A DNA stretch of 64,000 bases, from NCBI RefSeq assembly GCF_051020975.1, contig NC_135039.1, positions 9,274,692-9,338,691 of the forward strand. The letters run 5' to 3'. Positions 22,480 through 32,077 of this stretch are shown here, piece after piece (within the stretch, counting starts at the first letter, position 1; every line of letters begins with the position of its first letter). The translations under genes and the position numbers were made by a program. The DNA comes from Osmia lignaria lignaria. Taxonomy: Eukaryota; Arthropoda; Insecta; Hymenoptera; Megachilidae. The notes beneath the pieces are model-generated. The model was given only the letters and a program-made list of their open reading frames with translations. It did no database searches and was not told the origin of the DNA.

Positions 22480-23034
22480 TGAGTTATTGTTCGCTCGATT
22501 CGTCTAGGAAACATACACCGAAATCACGATGTACGAAGGTCGCGTGATCGTGGAGCGCGTAGGCACAAAGGAACGTTTGAATTTACCAACCGTGCTGCGA
22601 AATATTGACTTCACGCGTCTCTTAAATCGCAGAATGGCGAGCCAGTGGAATCCGAGGACACTTCTGGTCCAGTGAGGTTTTCACCTGCGAACCTCAGATC
22701 GACAGGGGCACTGACTTTACGATTTCACTTACAATCAAAGGATGAGAAAGTCGCGTACTAAGTTCCGACCCTCGATTCCTTTGCAGATTGAAATACATGA
22801 ATTTAAGACGATCCGATAACCGTGGATTTGCCGGAATCCGTCAACGTTCGTTCTTCCTGTTGTACAGGGCGTACTCAAGGAAGAAATTAAGACTGCCAAG
22901 AGCGAGATCACGGCCCTCCAAATTACAATGTAAAATTGCCAGAGCACAAGCAAAACGAGGATGACTCGACTAGGTTTCCCTAGGAATCAACGACGTCTCG
23001 GATATGCCTCTGTAGAGCGATCTTTCGCGGGTGC
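22480..23034 (+). repeat. Repeat family C, inverted relative to 45740-46290
   Basis: The segment is the near-exact reverse complement of about 45740-46290. It starts at the point where the Gypsy pol sequence breaks. One frame is open in both copies (DELLFARF, a shared TAG, then ETYTEIT...EGRVIVERV...TVLRN.DFTRLLN.RMASQWNPR), so it may derive from an unknown protein-coding region. It continues without a break into the endonuclease arm at 23035. Confidence 0.55.
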
Positions 23035-23581
23035 TGAGTCCCAAGATAGAAGGCCACTACTAAATGAAAGGGAGATGTCCAAGCTCGGGCTCTAGTCACG
23101 ACTTGCTGGATCGCAATCTTAAGACGGTTGTCTCTAGAAAGAGAGCCGTAGGCGAAAGCGTCCGTTCTGCTTGTCGTTTGGGACCAGAGTGTCGATCGAT
23201 GGATCGACACTGAGCTCCTTCGATCCGGCGTTCGAAGGAGGGGATCCGCGCACGCGCTCCACTATGATGAATAAGTAGGGACAGCACGTACCATCGCTAT
23301 AGTTCCGATCTCCCAAGAAAAATCTATACTACTTTGTACTATACTATGTAATTGTACGAATGTACGGTTACAACGTATTGGAGCACTAATCCGAATTCTG
23401 CTCGCAAACAGTTGTCAAACAGCTCGCGAAATTTCGGTACAAATGTACATACAGCCAGTCAAATCCAACTATACTCGATACAAGCATAATATTATTGGCA
23501 AGTCTACGAATTTTCGAAAACGACAAAAGTTCTATAACCATTGCAGATAAAATGATGTAACAAGCCACACGAGTCTCTGAA

Positions 23582-23800
23582 ATGTTCGGACGCTGCTGGA
23601 CGGATGAAATCATAAGCGCAAAACAACGCTTGAACAAAACCGGGAAATATACATGCGCTATTACAGGTAATAGAATACCCGGGCTAACGGTGATTAAGAA
23701 AACTCATAATGCCAATAAAACAAAGGGAAGGGAGATGTATTCTATACTTCAGAAGTCAAAACGAGACCAATTCATACGACATACCAAGGGAATCGGATAG
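23582..23800 (+). CDS. Short conserved ORF upstream of the endonuclease
   Basis: A 72-aa frame (MFGRCWTDEIISAKQR...LTVIKKTHNANKTKG) recurs almost unchanged in the right arm at 34336-34557. There the same frame is open for a further 14 codons upstream. It lies 97 bases before the endonuclease start in both arms. I recognise no domain; it is basic and lysine-rich. It could be a separate small protein, an upstream exon, or the remnant of a longer first ORF of the element. Confidence 0.4.
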   Translation: MFGRCWTDEIISAKQRLNKTGKYTCAITGNRIPGLTVIKKTHNANKTKGREMYSILQKSKRDQFIRHTKGIG

Positions 23801-23897
23801 CGTTTGCTTTAAATGCCCAGATTTTCATCTTTCATTTCACTTTACATTCGTATATAGTATAAGATAGTATAACAATAGCATAACAACCGATTAAACA

Positions 23898-24581
23898 ATG
23901 TCCAGAAGCAATTTGAAGATACTGTTGTGGAATTGCAGAAGTGCGAGGGCTAAAAAAGATTCAGTACGAGAAATCTGTCAGAAAAATGACATAGTAATTT
24001 TAACAGAGACTTGGCTAAAGCCTGAAGACAAATTCGACATCGAGGGTTTCAAAGTAATAAGGGAAGATAGAGAACATGAATGTAAGAGGAAAGGCGGCGG
24101 CATTGCCTTTTTCATACGAAACGCGATTCCATTTGAACGTTCAACAACAATTCATTGTGGAGACCACAACATAGAGTCTCTGGGAATAAAAATCTTTCCA
24201 GAAGGACGGGAAATTCTGTTAGTTGCTTGCTACAGATCGCCAGGTAAACCACTCATTGAATTAGAATGGAGGGATTTCTTTAACAAATTAAACAGTCACG
24301 AGTGCTGTATATTGGCGGGTGATTTTAACGCCCACAATGTTGCCTGGAACTGTGCTAAATCACAAGCAGCCGGAAGGATACTTTTGAAAATTATCAATGA
24401 TTACGATTACAAAGTGCTCAATACAAAGACACAGTCGCATGAAGGAAATAAGAAGTACGGGCCAAGCAATCTGGACTTAATTATTTCCCATGCCAAATTA
24501 GTTAACATTATAAAAACTAAGCAACTGGACAACAGTAGGGGCTCAGATCATTTCCCTATAGAATGTACCGTGAAAATATAA
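23898..24581 (+). CDS. Stand-alone EEP-family (APE-like) endonuclease, left copy
   Basis: The 227-aa protein matches the exonuclease-endonuclease-phosphatase fold used by non-LTR retrotransposons to nick target DNA. Visible catalytic positions are N12 (LLWNCRS), E37 (LTETW), Y112 (VACYRSPG), D142/N144 (AGDFNAHN), D193 (SNLDLI) and S216-D217-H218. All the metal-binding and catalytic positions expected for the family are present. The ORF ends cleanly with a stop and no reverse transcriptase follows; the sequence runs into the arm end and then mariner debris. The inverted copy (33555-34238) differs at about five residues and is equally intact. Origin from a non-LTR element or a Helentron-type EN domain is possible; I cannot place it further. 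Confidence 0.8.
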   Translation: MSRSNLKILLWNCRSARAKKDSVREICQKNDIVILTETWLKPEDKFDIEGFKVIREDREHECKRKGGGIAFFIRNAIPFERSTTIHCGDHNIESLGIKIFPEGREILLVACYRSPGKPLIELEWRDFFNKLNSHECCILAGDFNAHNVAWNCAKSQAAGRILLKIINDYDYKVLNTKTQSHEGNKKYGPSNLDLIISHAKLVNIIKTKQLDNSRGSDHFPIECTVKI

Positions 24582-24739
24582 AAGGCCGCTTACACCGGGA
24601 AATCAGACAAAATGTTTTCCGCTAACAGAATAACACGTGTATAATGCTAACAATGAAATGAAGGTCACAGAACAATTTATAAAAAAAAGAGACAAGCGGT
24701 AAATGTACTACATTGACATTTTCGACACTCTCGATAATC

Positions 24740-25180
24740 TCTGCATCTTGGTTCCTGAGGTTTCTCGAAGCACCATTCATCGGACTTTGACTGAAAAGTT
24801 GGAATATCGGAAGGTGTGCGCAAGATGGGTCCCGCGAATGAACACAGAAGACCATCAACGGCAACGCGTTGACTCTTCCCGCGAATTTCTGCGGCGCTAT
24901 GCAAACGAAAAGGATAATTTTTTGGATTCGATTGTCACGAGTGACGAAACCTGGGCGTTCCACTTCACAACGACATGCTTCCTCAACGACATGGCGGCGA
25001 GCTGGTATGATATGGGCATACAAAAATTGCCACAGCGCCAACAAAAAAGCATGGACCGAAATGGGGACTATGTAGAAAAATAGAAGAATGTTCAAACTTT
25101 AAAATAATCTATCAATTATTGAAAATAAACGTATCTTTCTACTACTAATAAAAAAATTGGGGACTTTACTTTTGGTATCA
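24740..25180 (+). pseudogene. Mariner transposase relic with central deletion
   Basis: The frame reads EVSRSTIHRTLTEKLEYRKV (helix-turn-helix part of the DNA-binding region), then SIVTSDETWAFHF (first catalytic Asp of the DD34D triad). It jumps directly to a C-terminus of the type AASWYDMGIQKLPQRQQK followed by GDYVEK and a stop at 25083. The catalytic middle (second and third Asp) is missing, so it is an internally deleted, non-autonomous mariner. A likely 3' terminal region follows to about 25180. Confidence 0.75.
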
Positions 25181-25189
25181 CCCTCCCTT

Positions 25190-25365
25190 TCTACGTCGAA
25201 ACCGTCGATGTCGAATGGTTCCAGACTTTAGACAAGTCTCTGTTAAAATTACTGTCATTTTCCTGACAGATTTTTCACACTGAATCTATTTCAGCACTCG
25301 CATTTCTGCAATTCCACAACAGTATCTTCAAATTGCTTCTGGACATTGTTTAATTCATGGATGGC
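25190..25365 (-). pseudogene. Third, decayed copy of the endonuclease 5' end
   Basis: On the minus strand the start MSRSNLKILLWNCR is recognisable from 25355 downward. It is followed by a stop and indels relative to the intact copies at 23898 and 34238, up to the DIDGF region. A related fragment lies at 46391-46490. Confidence 0.65.
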
Positions 25366-25637
25366 CAACCTTTTCAGCATGCGGTCCAAATTTCAAAAAT
25401 AATATTTCCTGACGAGCCACGCATCTAATTTTTATTGTTAATTAAAGTAAACCAGCAAGCGTGCTACAGCTTCGACCACATCGTCGCTTCCCAGTAGGTG
25501 AAATCGTGGTCAAACGCTTGCCTGGTTTAATGTAAAAAAAAAACAAGAAATAGATATATTTATTTTTTTGAAGAAAACAAAACATAACTGTGAATCAAAC
25601 ATATTTATTAGACAATTTAAAAATATTTAAAAGTGAG
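25256..25637 (-). repeat. Direct repeat of 46391-46758 (endonuclease-hAT junction)
   Basis: This 380-bp block is nearly identical to 46391-46758, where it continues into a hAT transposase C-terminus. Here it is cut off after '...TTTAAAAGTGA' by the terminal repeat of the PolB element at 25638. It therefore marks the left integration or rearrangement junction. Confidence 0.75.
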
Positions 25638-25760
25638 AGTAGTGGGGCTATGCCGGTTCTAATTCACTTGCGTCAGCATTTTTTTTGCTGACTCAGCAGA
25701 AATTTGACACCCTCAGCAGAAATATGATACCCCGCACCCCCATCCCCCTCCCCCACTTTG
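25638..25760. repeat. Left terminal inverted repeat of the PolB element
   Basis: It begins AGTAGTGGGGCTATGCCGG. The first 65 bp match the right terminus with a single mismatch. A 20-bp local duplication of the CAGCAGAAAT phrase follows, then a C-rich segment (about 25732-25755). Confidence 0.85.
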
Positions 25761-25785
25761 AACTGAAATTTGATACATTCGTGAC

Positions 25786-25794
25786 TATAAAAGG
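25786..25794 (+). promoter_or_regulatory. TATA box of the rightward gene set
   Basis: TATAAAAGG lies just inside the left terminal repeat. Downstream at about 25818 a TCAAG...CATACG stretch could hold the start site, and the first ATG is at 25888. It is likely the promoter of the rightward genes. Confidence 0.45.
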
Positions 25795-25887
25795 TTGGTG
25801 TTTTGCTAAAGTTTCAAGCATACGCAAAACCAAATTGACCATCACCGCAAGTGCATCGTTCGCGAGATTGTATTGTGAAGAGTGAAA

Positions 25888-25995
25888 TATGTATTCTCAA
25901 AGTTTTAAGGAGTTTTTTTGCAAAAGGAAACACCCAAGGTCTATCGAAGAAGAGACACGCAAAAAAATAACAAAACATCAGGATGATGTAAAGTA
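25888..25995 (+). CDS. Small basic N-terminal ORF, possibly a spliced first exon
   Basis: A 35-codon frame (MYSQSFKEFFCKRKHP...) is rich in lysine and arginine and stops at 25993. Candidate GT donors overlap its end (GTAAAG, GTAAGG), and a pyrimidine-rich acceptor ends TTCTAG at 26081. Using GTAAAG, a further open frame of about 60 codons would be joined, overlapping the next gene in another frame. Small genes with introns are known in Mavericks, but this is inference and could equally be chance. Confidence 0.3.
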
Positions 25996-26127
25996 AGGGT
26001 TCGAAACATATTCCATTTAAAGCTGGAATAAGGTATTTATTTGTTCAAATAACATACTTAAATGGCGTTTATTTGTTCTAGAATCAAACCTCAATGATCA
26101 TGCCAAATTTTGGGTTGAAAATATCCG

Positions 26128-26670
26128 TTGACAGATTCTTGTACGAAGCATTTGGAAATTGGAATAAATATATTCGGCAACAAGATTTATCCCCAACTCA
26201 TATTATCGGACAACCGCAACAACCAGCTGGAGCTGAGCATAGTAACGTGGTCGCTGATTGTAGCTGAAGCAGACAACGTGCGCAGCTTCTTTGAAGATGC
26301 AACAGATACACGTGACAATATTAACTTTAACGATGTACGCGTTGAATTTGGAGTGCTATATGGTGAAAAAGTTCTTAAATTGTTCAACAAAGATATATGT
26401 ATGTGTATGATGAGAAAAACGTTTGAGAAAATGATAATTTTAAATGATTGTATAATTGAAATGCATAATGCATTATACGATACACTGTATTCGGTGGAGC
26501 AAAAATTTAAAGAGTTTGTAACATTAGTTCGGGGATACGGGGATGTAAAAGTGCATGCGGAAGTTGTACAGTATATTAAAGAGAGCCACAATTACGATCG
26601 AAATTCAATCATCGATGGCGAATTAGTAGCTTTAGGCATTCATGCAATAATAACAGCGGCATCAACATGA
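26128..26670 (+). CDS. Uncharacterised 180-aa protein of the PolB element
   Basis: The first ATG of a clean 180-codon frame is at 26128. The protein is mixed alpha/beta in appearance with an acidic middle (FFEDATDTRDNINFNDVRVEFG) and a cysteine/methionine cluster (DICMCMMRKTFEK). I recognise no family. It occupies the first full gene position behind the terminal promoter, in the same direction as the virion-like genes, so a structural or DNA-associated role is plausible but not shown. Confidence 0.5.
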   Translation: MTDSCTKHLEIGINIFGNKIYPQLILSDNRNNQLELSIVTWSLIVAEADNVRSFFEDATDTRDNINFNDVRVEFGVLYGEKVLKLFNKDICMCMMRKTFEKMIILNDCIIEMHNALYDTLYSVEQKFKEFVTLVRGYGDVKVHAEVVQYIKESHNYDRNSIIDGELVALGIHAIITAAST

Positions 26671-26689
26671 TCTTAACAGAGAAAATAAA

Positions 26690-26980
26690 TTGAATTATGT
26701 TACAAATTATACTTTAATAAATCATAGAATTATGTTACAAATTATAATGCATTGCATCATTTGCAACTTCTCTCTCTCTACCTATAAACCCAAACATCCC
26801 AGGAAAAATTTCACTTTCTATACGATAGTCGTACGATGTGCATATGCACATTTGATCTTCGAATTAGCACAAAAAGAATTCGCACCAGATTGGAAAATAC
26901 TTTTGTCTGCGTGCGTTGCTGGAATATTGTTAGCCAAAGAGTTAGCCAAAGAAGAAAGTAATGGCACCGCGGAAAAGTAA
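26690..26980 (+). CDS. Small protein with a C-terminal membrane-like helix
   Basis: The 96-aa frame ends with FAPDWKILLSACVAGILLAKEL, a short hydrophobic helix flanked by charge, then a Glu-rich tail. It overlaps the start of the next gene by 20 bases, a compact arrangement typical of virus-like elements. The N-terminal part is AT-rich and the true start may be downstream, near 26830. No family assigned. Confidence 0.35.
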   Translation: MNYVTNYTLINHRIMLQIIMHCIICNFSLSTYKPKHPRKNFTFYTIVVRCAYAHLIFELAQKEFAPDWKILLSACVAGILLAKELAKEESNGTAEK

Positions 26981-27302
26981 CAAGAAGAAGAAGACGAAGT
27001 CACGCAAACTTCCAGTTGCAAAACGTGGGGGATTTCTTCCAGCACTTGTACCTATTTTTGCAGGCCTTTCAGCTTTGGGCACGGTGGCTGGCGGCGCAGC
27101 AAATATCACCAAGGCAGTCAACAATGCATCTGCAGCACGGAAAACATTGGAGGAAGTGAAACGGCACAATCGTGTTATGGATGGCAATGGACTTTATCTT
27201 GCACCATATAAACGGGGAAAAGGAATTAAAGAAAAAAAAAGAAGCGCTTCGGCAAACTGTAACGCTTCCACAGGGCGCAATGACAAATGTACAGTTATAT
27301 AA
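26961..27302 (+). CDS. Basic protein with hydrophobic core (adenovirus pX/pVI-like position)
   Basis: The 113-aa protein starts with a strongly basic segment (PRKSNKKKKTKSRK), then a Gly/Ala-rich hydrophobic stretch (GGFLPALVPIFAGLSALG), a helical segment and a second basic tail. This basic-hydrophobic-basic plan resembles minor core or membrane-lytic proteins encoded next to the protease in adenoviruses and adintovirus/Maverick elements. It lies 43 bp upstream of the protease gene. The family link is by architecture and neighbourhood, not alignment. Frame and start look sound. Confidence 0.55.
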   Translation: MAPRKSNKKKKTKSRKLPVAKRGGFLPALVPIFAGLSALGTVAGGAANITKAVNNASAARKTLEEVKRHNRVMDGNGLYLAPYKRGKGIKEKKRSASANCNASTGRNDKCTVI

Positions 27303-27345
27303 CTTTGCACGAAAGTTGAACTTTCCATATTTTTGAGGTGTTTTC

Positions 27346-27666
27346 ATGCGTACAAATTTACCCTTTAAATCGTTCTTAAACGAATGCGGTATCGTGAATT
27401 TAGATAAATCGGAAGGTCCTTGTACACACTGGGTAGCTTACATAAAGCGGGGTAATCGTGTTAAATATTTCGATTCTTTTGGAAATCTGAGACCACCGAC
27501 AGAGTTAATAAACTACTTCGGAAACCATGTAACAATTTTATACAATCACACGCAGTATCAAAAATTCAATACGAGTGTATGCGGACAACTCTGCTTGCAT
27601 TTTTTAGCTGGAAATGTAACGCGTACGTTGTCACGATCACACACGAATAAGCAGAATTCAATGTGA
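27346..27666 (+). CDS. Adenain-like cysteine protease (Maverick PRO)
   Basis: The 106-aa frame contains a C5/Ulp1-like catalytic arrangement: His28 in CTHWVAYIK, Asp43 in YFDSFGN, Gln72 in YQKFN and Cys79 in SVCGQLC. The spacing Gln-7-Cys equals that of adenovirus endopeptidase (Q115-C122). In adenoviruses this enzyme matures virion proteins, and Mavericks carry the same gene. It is shorter than adenain (about 200 aa): the N-terminus lacks the usual leading helix and the C-terminus ends soon after the Cys helix. It may be a minimal or slightly truncated form, but all catalytic positions are present. Confidence 0.8.
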   Translation: MRTNLPFKSFLNECGIVNLDKSEGPCTHWVAYIKRGNRVKYFDSFGNLRPPTELINYFGNHVTILYNHTQYQKFNTSVCGQLCLHFLAGNVTRTLSRSHTNKQNSM

Positions 27667-27972
27667 TAGTTTCCACAGTTTATTAAAATAATATAGCCTA
27701 TGTCACTCCAGAGAAGGCAAGGAAGCTACTGTTAAAATTTGGTATCAATCGGGTAAGTAGTTTTTTGAAATTTTTCTGTACATACAAACAAACGCTGTCT
27801 CTTTATATAATAGTATATGAAGTATGATTATTGGGAAGGGTCGGGCAAATAAATTACATTAATAACGGTTATATAATTTTTATTTTCATATTATATTACA
27901 TTAATGAAGTATGGGGAAGGGTGAGGTAAAGAATAAATTACACTAATAATGGTTATATATAATTTTAATATA
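27667..27972. other. Intergenic AT-rich region between convergent gene sets
   Basis: AT-rich sequence separates the rightward protease from the leftward ORF. A short duplicated phrase (about 27825-27850 and 27905-27930, containing 'TGGGGAAGGG') occurs here. Polyadenylation signals for both directions are plausible; no gene is seen. Confidence 0.4.
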
Positions 27973-28299
27973 CTAACTAAGTAATAAAAGTAAATTATAT
28001 AAATGTATGTAGTAATTAAGTAAATATATGTCGGAGAGGGAAACAGCTACCACCAGTCCGGCTATAACAGATAAAATACACATTAATACGCAGTAAAAAT
28101 CTAATAAATCAAAAATAAAAACGGACAGGCAACTTACATCGATTTCTTCCCCGAACAAATATCGGAGGTCGAATAAATCGACCTCCGTACACGTTGCCGC
28201 CCACCGCGATTCATACATGCGCCGCCGCTTCTGCCGCTCACGGCACATTGCCAACAGCAATGCTGCTTCCTCGGTCAGGGTCAATTGAAACGCTGGCAT
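27973..28299 (-). CDS. Uncharacterised leftward ORF of the PolB element
   Basis: The 108-aa frame has a charged N-terminal half (EEAALLLAMCRERQKRRR, then EVDLFDLRYLFGEEID). A hydrophobic, AT-rich C-terminal half follows, which may be intron read-through: a GTAAGT donor directly follows the EEID codons near 28139. No domain recognised. The N-terminal 54 residues look more credible than the rest. Confidence 0.35.
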   Translation of the reverse strand: MPAFQLTLTEEAALLLAMCRERQKRRRMYESRWAATCTEVDLFDLRYLFGEEIDVSCLSVFIFDLLDFYCVLMCILSVIAGLVVAVSLSDIYLLNYYIHLYNLLLLLS

Positions 28300-28657
28300 A
28301 ATTATCGCTGTTAAGACGAAAACAATTAGTTAAAAATAAATAAAATTTACACGCTAAGGGTAATTGTTGAAGATTACTTACGATAATATTTGGCGATTGC
28401 CAAAAATGCAATACCCTCTAACCGCGGAACCTCCATCTCTAACAGCAAATAATGAATAGCAAAACGAACACGCTTCGGTTTATAAAGCACTGAGAAAACA
28501 TCTCCCTCCAAACTCTAAGACCTGAGATAAGTAAAAACTCCGGTCTCCCTCTCTCATGAAATTGCAAGGTTTGCATGAACTCGAAACCCTACAGGCTTAT
28601 AAAGATACTTGGAAATTAGTAATATTTTACTCGTGGAGCAAAGAATAAATTATGTTT

Positions 28658-31600
28658 TTACGAATAATTATTTATTTTATAATGTCCCCAAGGCAATGTT
28701 CTTGTGGATTGTGGAATTATAAATCGTTTATCATCGTAGGGACTAAGCACCTTCTTTTCTTCACATATAGAATATACATTGTGCAATTTTGAACGAATAC
28801 ATCTCTGTTCACGATGCACTTCTAAACGATCATACAAGCAACGTATATAATCATCGAAGGAAATAGTTTTCCTAACTACGTTACTTTTGACACCCTTCAC
28901 TTTTTTCGTGTCCCGTTTGCCCTCTACGTGCAAAGCATACATTTTCGACCGAAGTCCGACAAACTCAGTCATTATACACCCATTATTTTCATCCTTCATT
29001 AATCCTGGTACTTTTTTATTTACTCGTGGCATACTGTAAACATTGTCCTCGGTATAGTCGCTCGTATCAAACCGATGTATATCGCGTTTCATTACATCGT
29101 ATATGTCATCACATTCCAGTTCGTATATAAGACTGTCTGTGTCTGTGTATAATATTTTACAAAGATGTTTAAATTTCGGCCAAACATAATCATGATGGAA
29201 TTCGTACAAACGTGTTTTTGATATATCCAGAATACACATACCAACATAAATGGGTTTTCTAAATTTAATTTCCAACTTTCGCATCTCTATTGCGACCAAA
29301 TGTTCCGAAAATATTGATCTGCTATGAAAATTTGGTTTTGATATCAGGGCCTCGGCCCCGTATCTACCTTCCCATTTTGTAACTAATTTAATGACTACAT
29401 GATTTCTAACGTTCTCCATAGTTTTACCAAAGACTGCATTATTCATTAATTTAAATAAATTCTTTTCAAAATCATTTTTAGCTACAGTTCTAAGTTGCGT
29501 GTTTAAATTAATGTATTCGCGAAGCCATGGCGATTGTTTAAATTCTAAAATGCGATGAATTACAGAAACTTTTAAGCCATGATTTAAGCATTGTTGAAGA
29601 TTGCGGTAATGGATGATGTAACGTTGCTTATCCTGAACTGTAGCGAGTAGTTTCTCATGTTTGGCATTAGGAGGCTTCTCGCGTATTGGGCAAAAAGGTA
29701 AATCTGCGTGCTTATCGTGTAATTCTAGCGGGTATTTCAAATCGACTTCCAAAATATATCCAATGTTCGAATTTTCGGATATCGCATGAATGTTAAAAGT
29801 TTTAATTTCATTATCGTCTAACCACTTAAACTCGCCGTAAGGAAGATACTGCGACATTGCCCATCCATACAAATTATTAACGTCGAAATAAACTAAATAT
29901 CACGATGGTTCTTCAGAATTGTACGAATCCATGTATTTATTATTGGCCTTTGCATATCGATTAGAACATTGACTTAAACCACCACGTATGCCGCGCTCTA
30001 TGAAAAGTAGCATATCGATATCTGTCAATAATTTTAATTCGATACGCGTGTGCTTCAGCATTGCATCCCACGTAAAACTGGGTAAAGTACAGTAATATGC
30101 AAGATCCAATTTGTAACTTTTCAAACAGCTGCTTCGAAAATTTTCAAAAATGTCGGCCAATAATAAAACGTCTGTTTTTAAATATAAATCGTTATATTCG
30201 CCAAGTGTTTTTATATTAAAACTGCGCCAGACTTTTATCGCGTGGTCATAATCCTGCTGTGAAACTGTACAGTCGCTTAGTTGATTATAAAATTTCTCAC
30301 ATGTCGGCAATGTTGTCTCATTCAGTTTCATATAGTCGGTAACATAATCGTATGGAAAGATGCCTTTTCGTGTAAGCAAATCGAATTTTATTTCATCCAA
30401 AAAATTAAATTGCGATCGTAAAATCGTCATATCGTCTTTCTCTAAATACGAACTCAATTTATCTAAACTTGAACTTAAAAATTTGAATGAATCTATAAAT
30501 CGAAGCGAAATTTTGTAACGTTTTAGATTCGTTGAAAATGAAATATATTTTTCTTTTGTAATTGGCAATACTGATGTTGAACTTTCGATAATCTTTACTA
30601 ATTCTTTTATTACAAAATGTGCATCGTATCCCGATAAGTTATGAAACACTATCGGTATAAAACGTTTATTTTTATAATTTAAATTACATCCCTGATGAGC
30701 TGGTCCTCGATAACGACCAGTGAAATGGCAATGATCTCGAACTTTTGTTTCGTCGATGTCGAACGGTTTTTCGCAAATATAACAATGCGTTGCATTCATA
30801 TAATTTTCTCTTTCATCACCCGTCAAATTTGTCATGGGCACAATCGTATTAAATAATGGTGCAATTTTTCTTACAAGGTTCTCAAGTTCATTCACGAACC
30901 ATTCAGCACAGTCAGGACCCGATACGCGCGATACTCACACACCGATGCGTTGTACGAACAGTGAAAATAATATCCCACACTGTATGCTTCGTGCTGCTGG
31001 TATGCATTGCAGTGTCCTTGATTGATGCTGCCGTTAACCTTCTTAAGCAAGCATTCGAAATCGGCGTACACGATGAATGGATGACGTTCTCGGTGACAAA
31101 AATTATCGTTCAAGTTTGATGTAGAAAATAATTGTTTATTTCTCGCACTGAAACTTTTCACATCAGTTTTATTATTAGCGGTAAACTCCCCATACAACAC
31201 CGTATTCACTTTTATGCATGAATGATTTTGGAAAACTTCCGCTAGACGTTGGAATACTATTTTTCTAGCATCTTCCAAAAAGTTTCGTGGGTCAATATGC
31301 TCGGTGTTGATTATAATTTCTGTAGTTATCCGGTTATGGAAAGCTGATTCTACGTCCTCCCAGATAAGAGATGATGCGTGTGATTCAGCACCTGTTCTCC
31401 CTTGACCTTCACCTATTTTTACAGATCCGTGTAACTCTGCTCTTAACGATTTAAATCTCGCTATCCTGGCTGTTAAACTATTTTTCAAACCAGTTGATAA
31501 GTCCTTTTCGAGTTGCAATCGTTCTATCATTAAATCAATGCATTGATTGCATTGCGCCAGACATGCGTCTCGGTCGTTGTTGTTACTTATGGCCGCAATA

Positions 31601-31920
31601 CGTCGGGGTAAAAGTTGTTCTATACATGCAAGTTTGTTCAGTAATATTGCCTTTTGACCACTAGGATGATCATTGTTACGATGCAATGTCCTACGCAAGG
31701 TGCCGATTCTTTCTTTGTGTGCTTTTATATCTCGCCGTCCTTCGACTGATAAATCACCTCCCATTTGTAATCGATCGTCTATCAATTCAATGCACTGGTC
31801 ACATTGCATCCAGCAATCACAACGCTCATCTTCGGTATTGATGTTTATTACCCGTTGCGCCAATAATTCGGCAATGCGTTCGAGTTCTCGCAGTACCGTG
31901 GTCTCCATTTCTCTTTTCAC
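28658..31920 (-). pseudogene. polB: Protein-primed B-family DNA polymerase, nearly intact with two lesions
   Basis: Three adjacent frames form one gene of about 1080 codons. Segment 31920-30892: N-terminal coiled region with two related cysteine-containing repeats, then ExoI DFE (residues 287-289). Segment 30895-29900: Cys/His cluster (C38, C41, H55, H57, C70), ExoII FHNLSGYDAHF and an ExoIII-like YLKTDVLLL. Segment 29872-28658: motif A (DVNNLYG straddling the junction), motif B KLMNNAVFGK and motif C YTDTDSLIY. Breaks: a single-base frameshift near 30927, and an in-frame TGA at 29900-29902 just before motif A. This polymerase type replicates linear DNA from a terminal protein and is shared by Mavericks, adenoviruses and bidnaviruses. 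The rest of the catalytic set is preserved, so inactivation is recent. Confidence 0.85.
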
Positions 31921-32077
31921 AAACGCGTTAAGTATTCATGCACTTCTGATTATCCAACTACATATGACACACAACGCCGATTTTCTCCCATTTTTATTAA
32001 AGTCTCGATCTCATACATAGAGAAAAAGGTTCAATCTGTGCAAATGATGATAGCACCCACACATACACGAATTGCAG

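Larger units (their letters stand above)
23035..24735 (+). repeat. Left arm of a 12-kb inverted repeat carrying an endonuclease ORF
   Basis: The arm is inverted relative to about 33410-35058 with few differences. The right arm lacks about 45 bases corresponding to 23525-23570 and has a short rearrangement matching about 23105-23140. The first ~300 bases recur at 45530-45740. The arms enclose mariner, hAT and PolB-element sequence (24736-33409). Confidence 0.8.
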
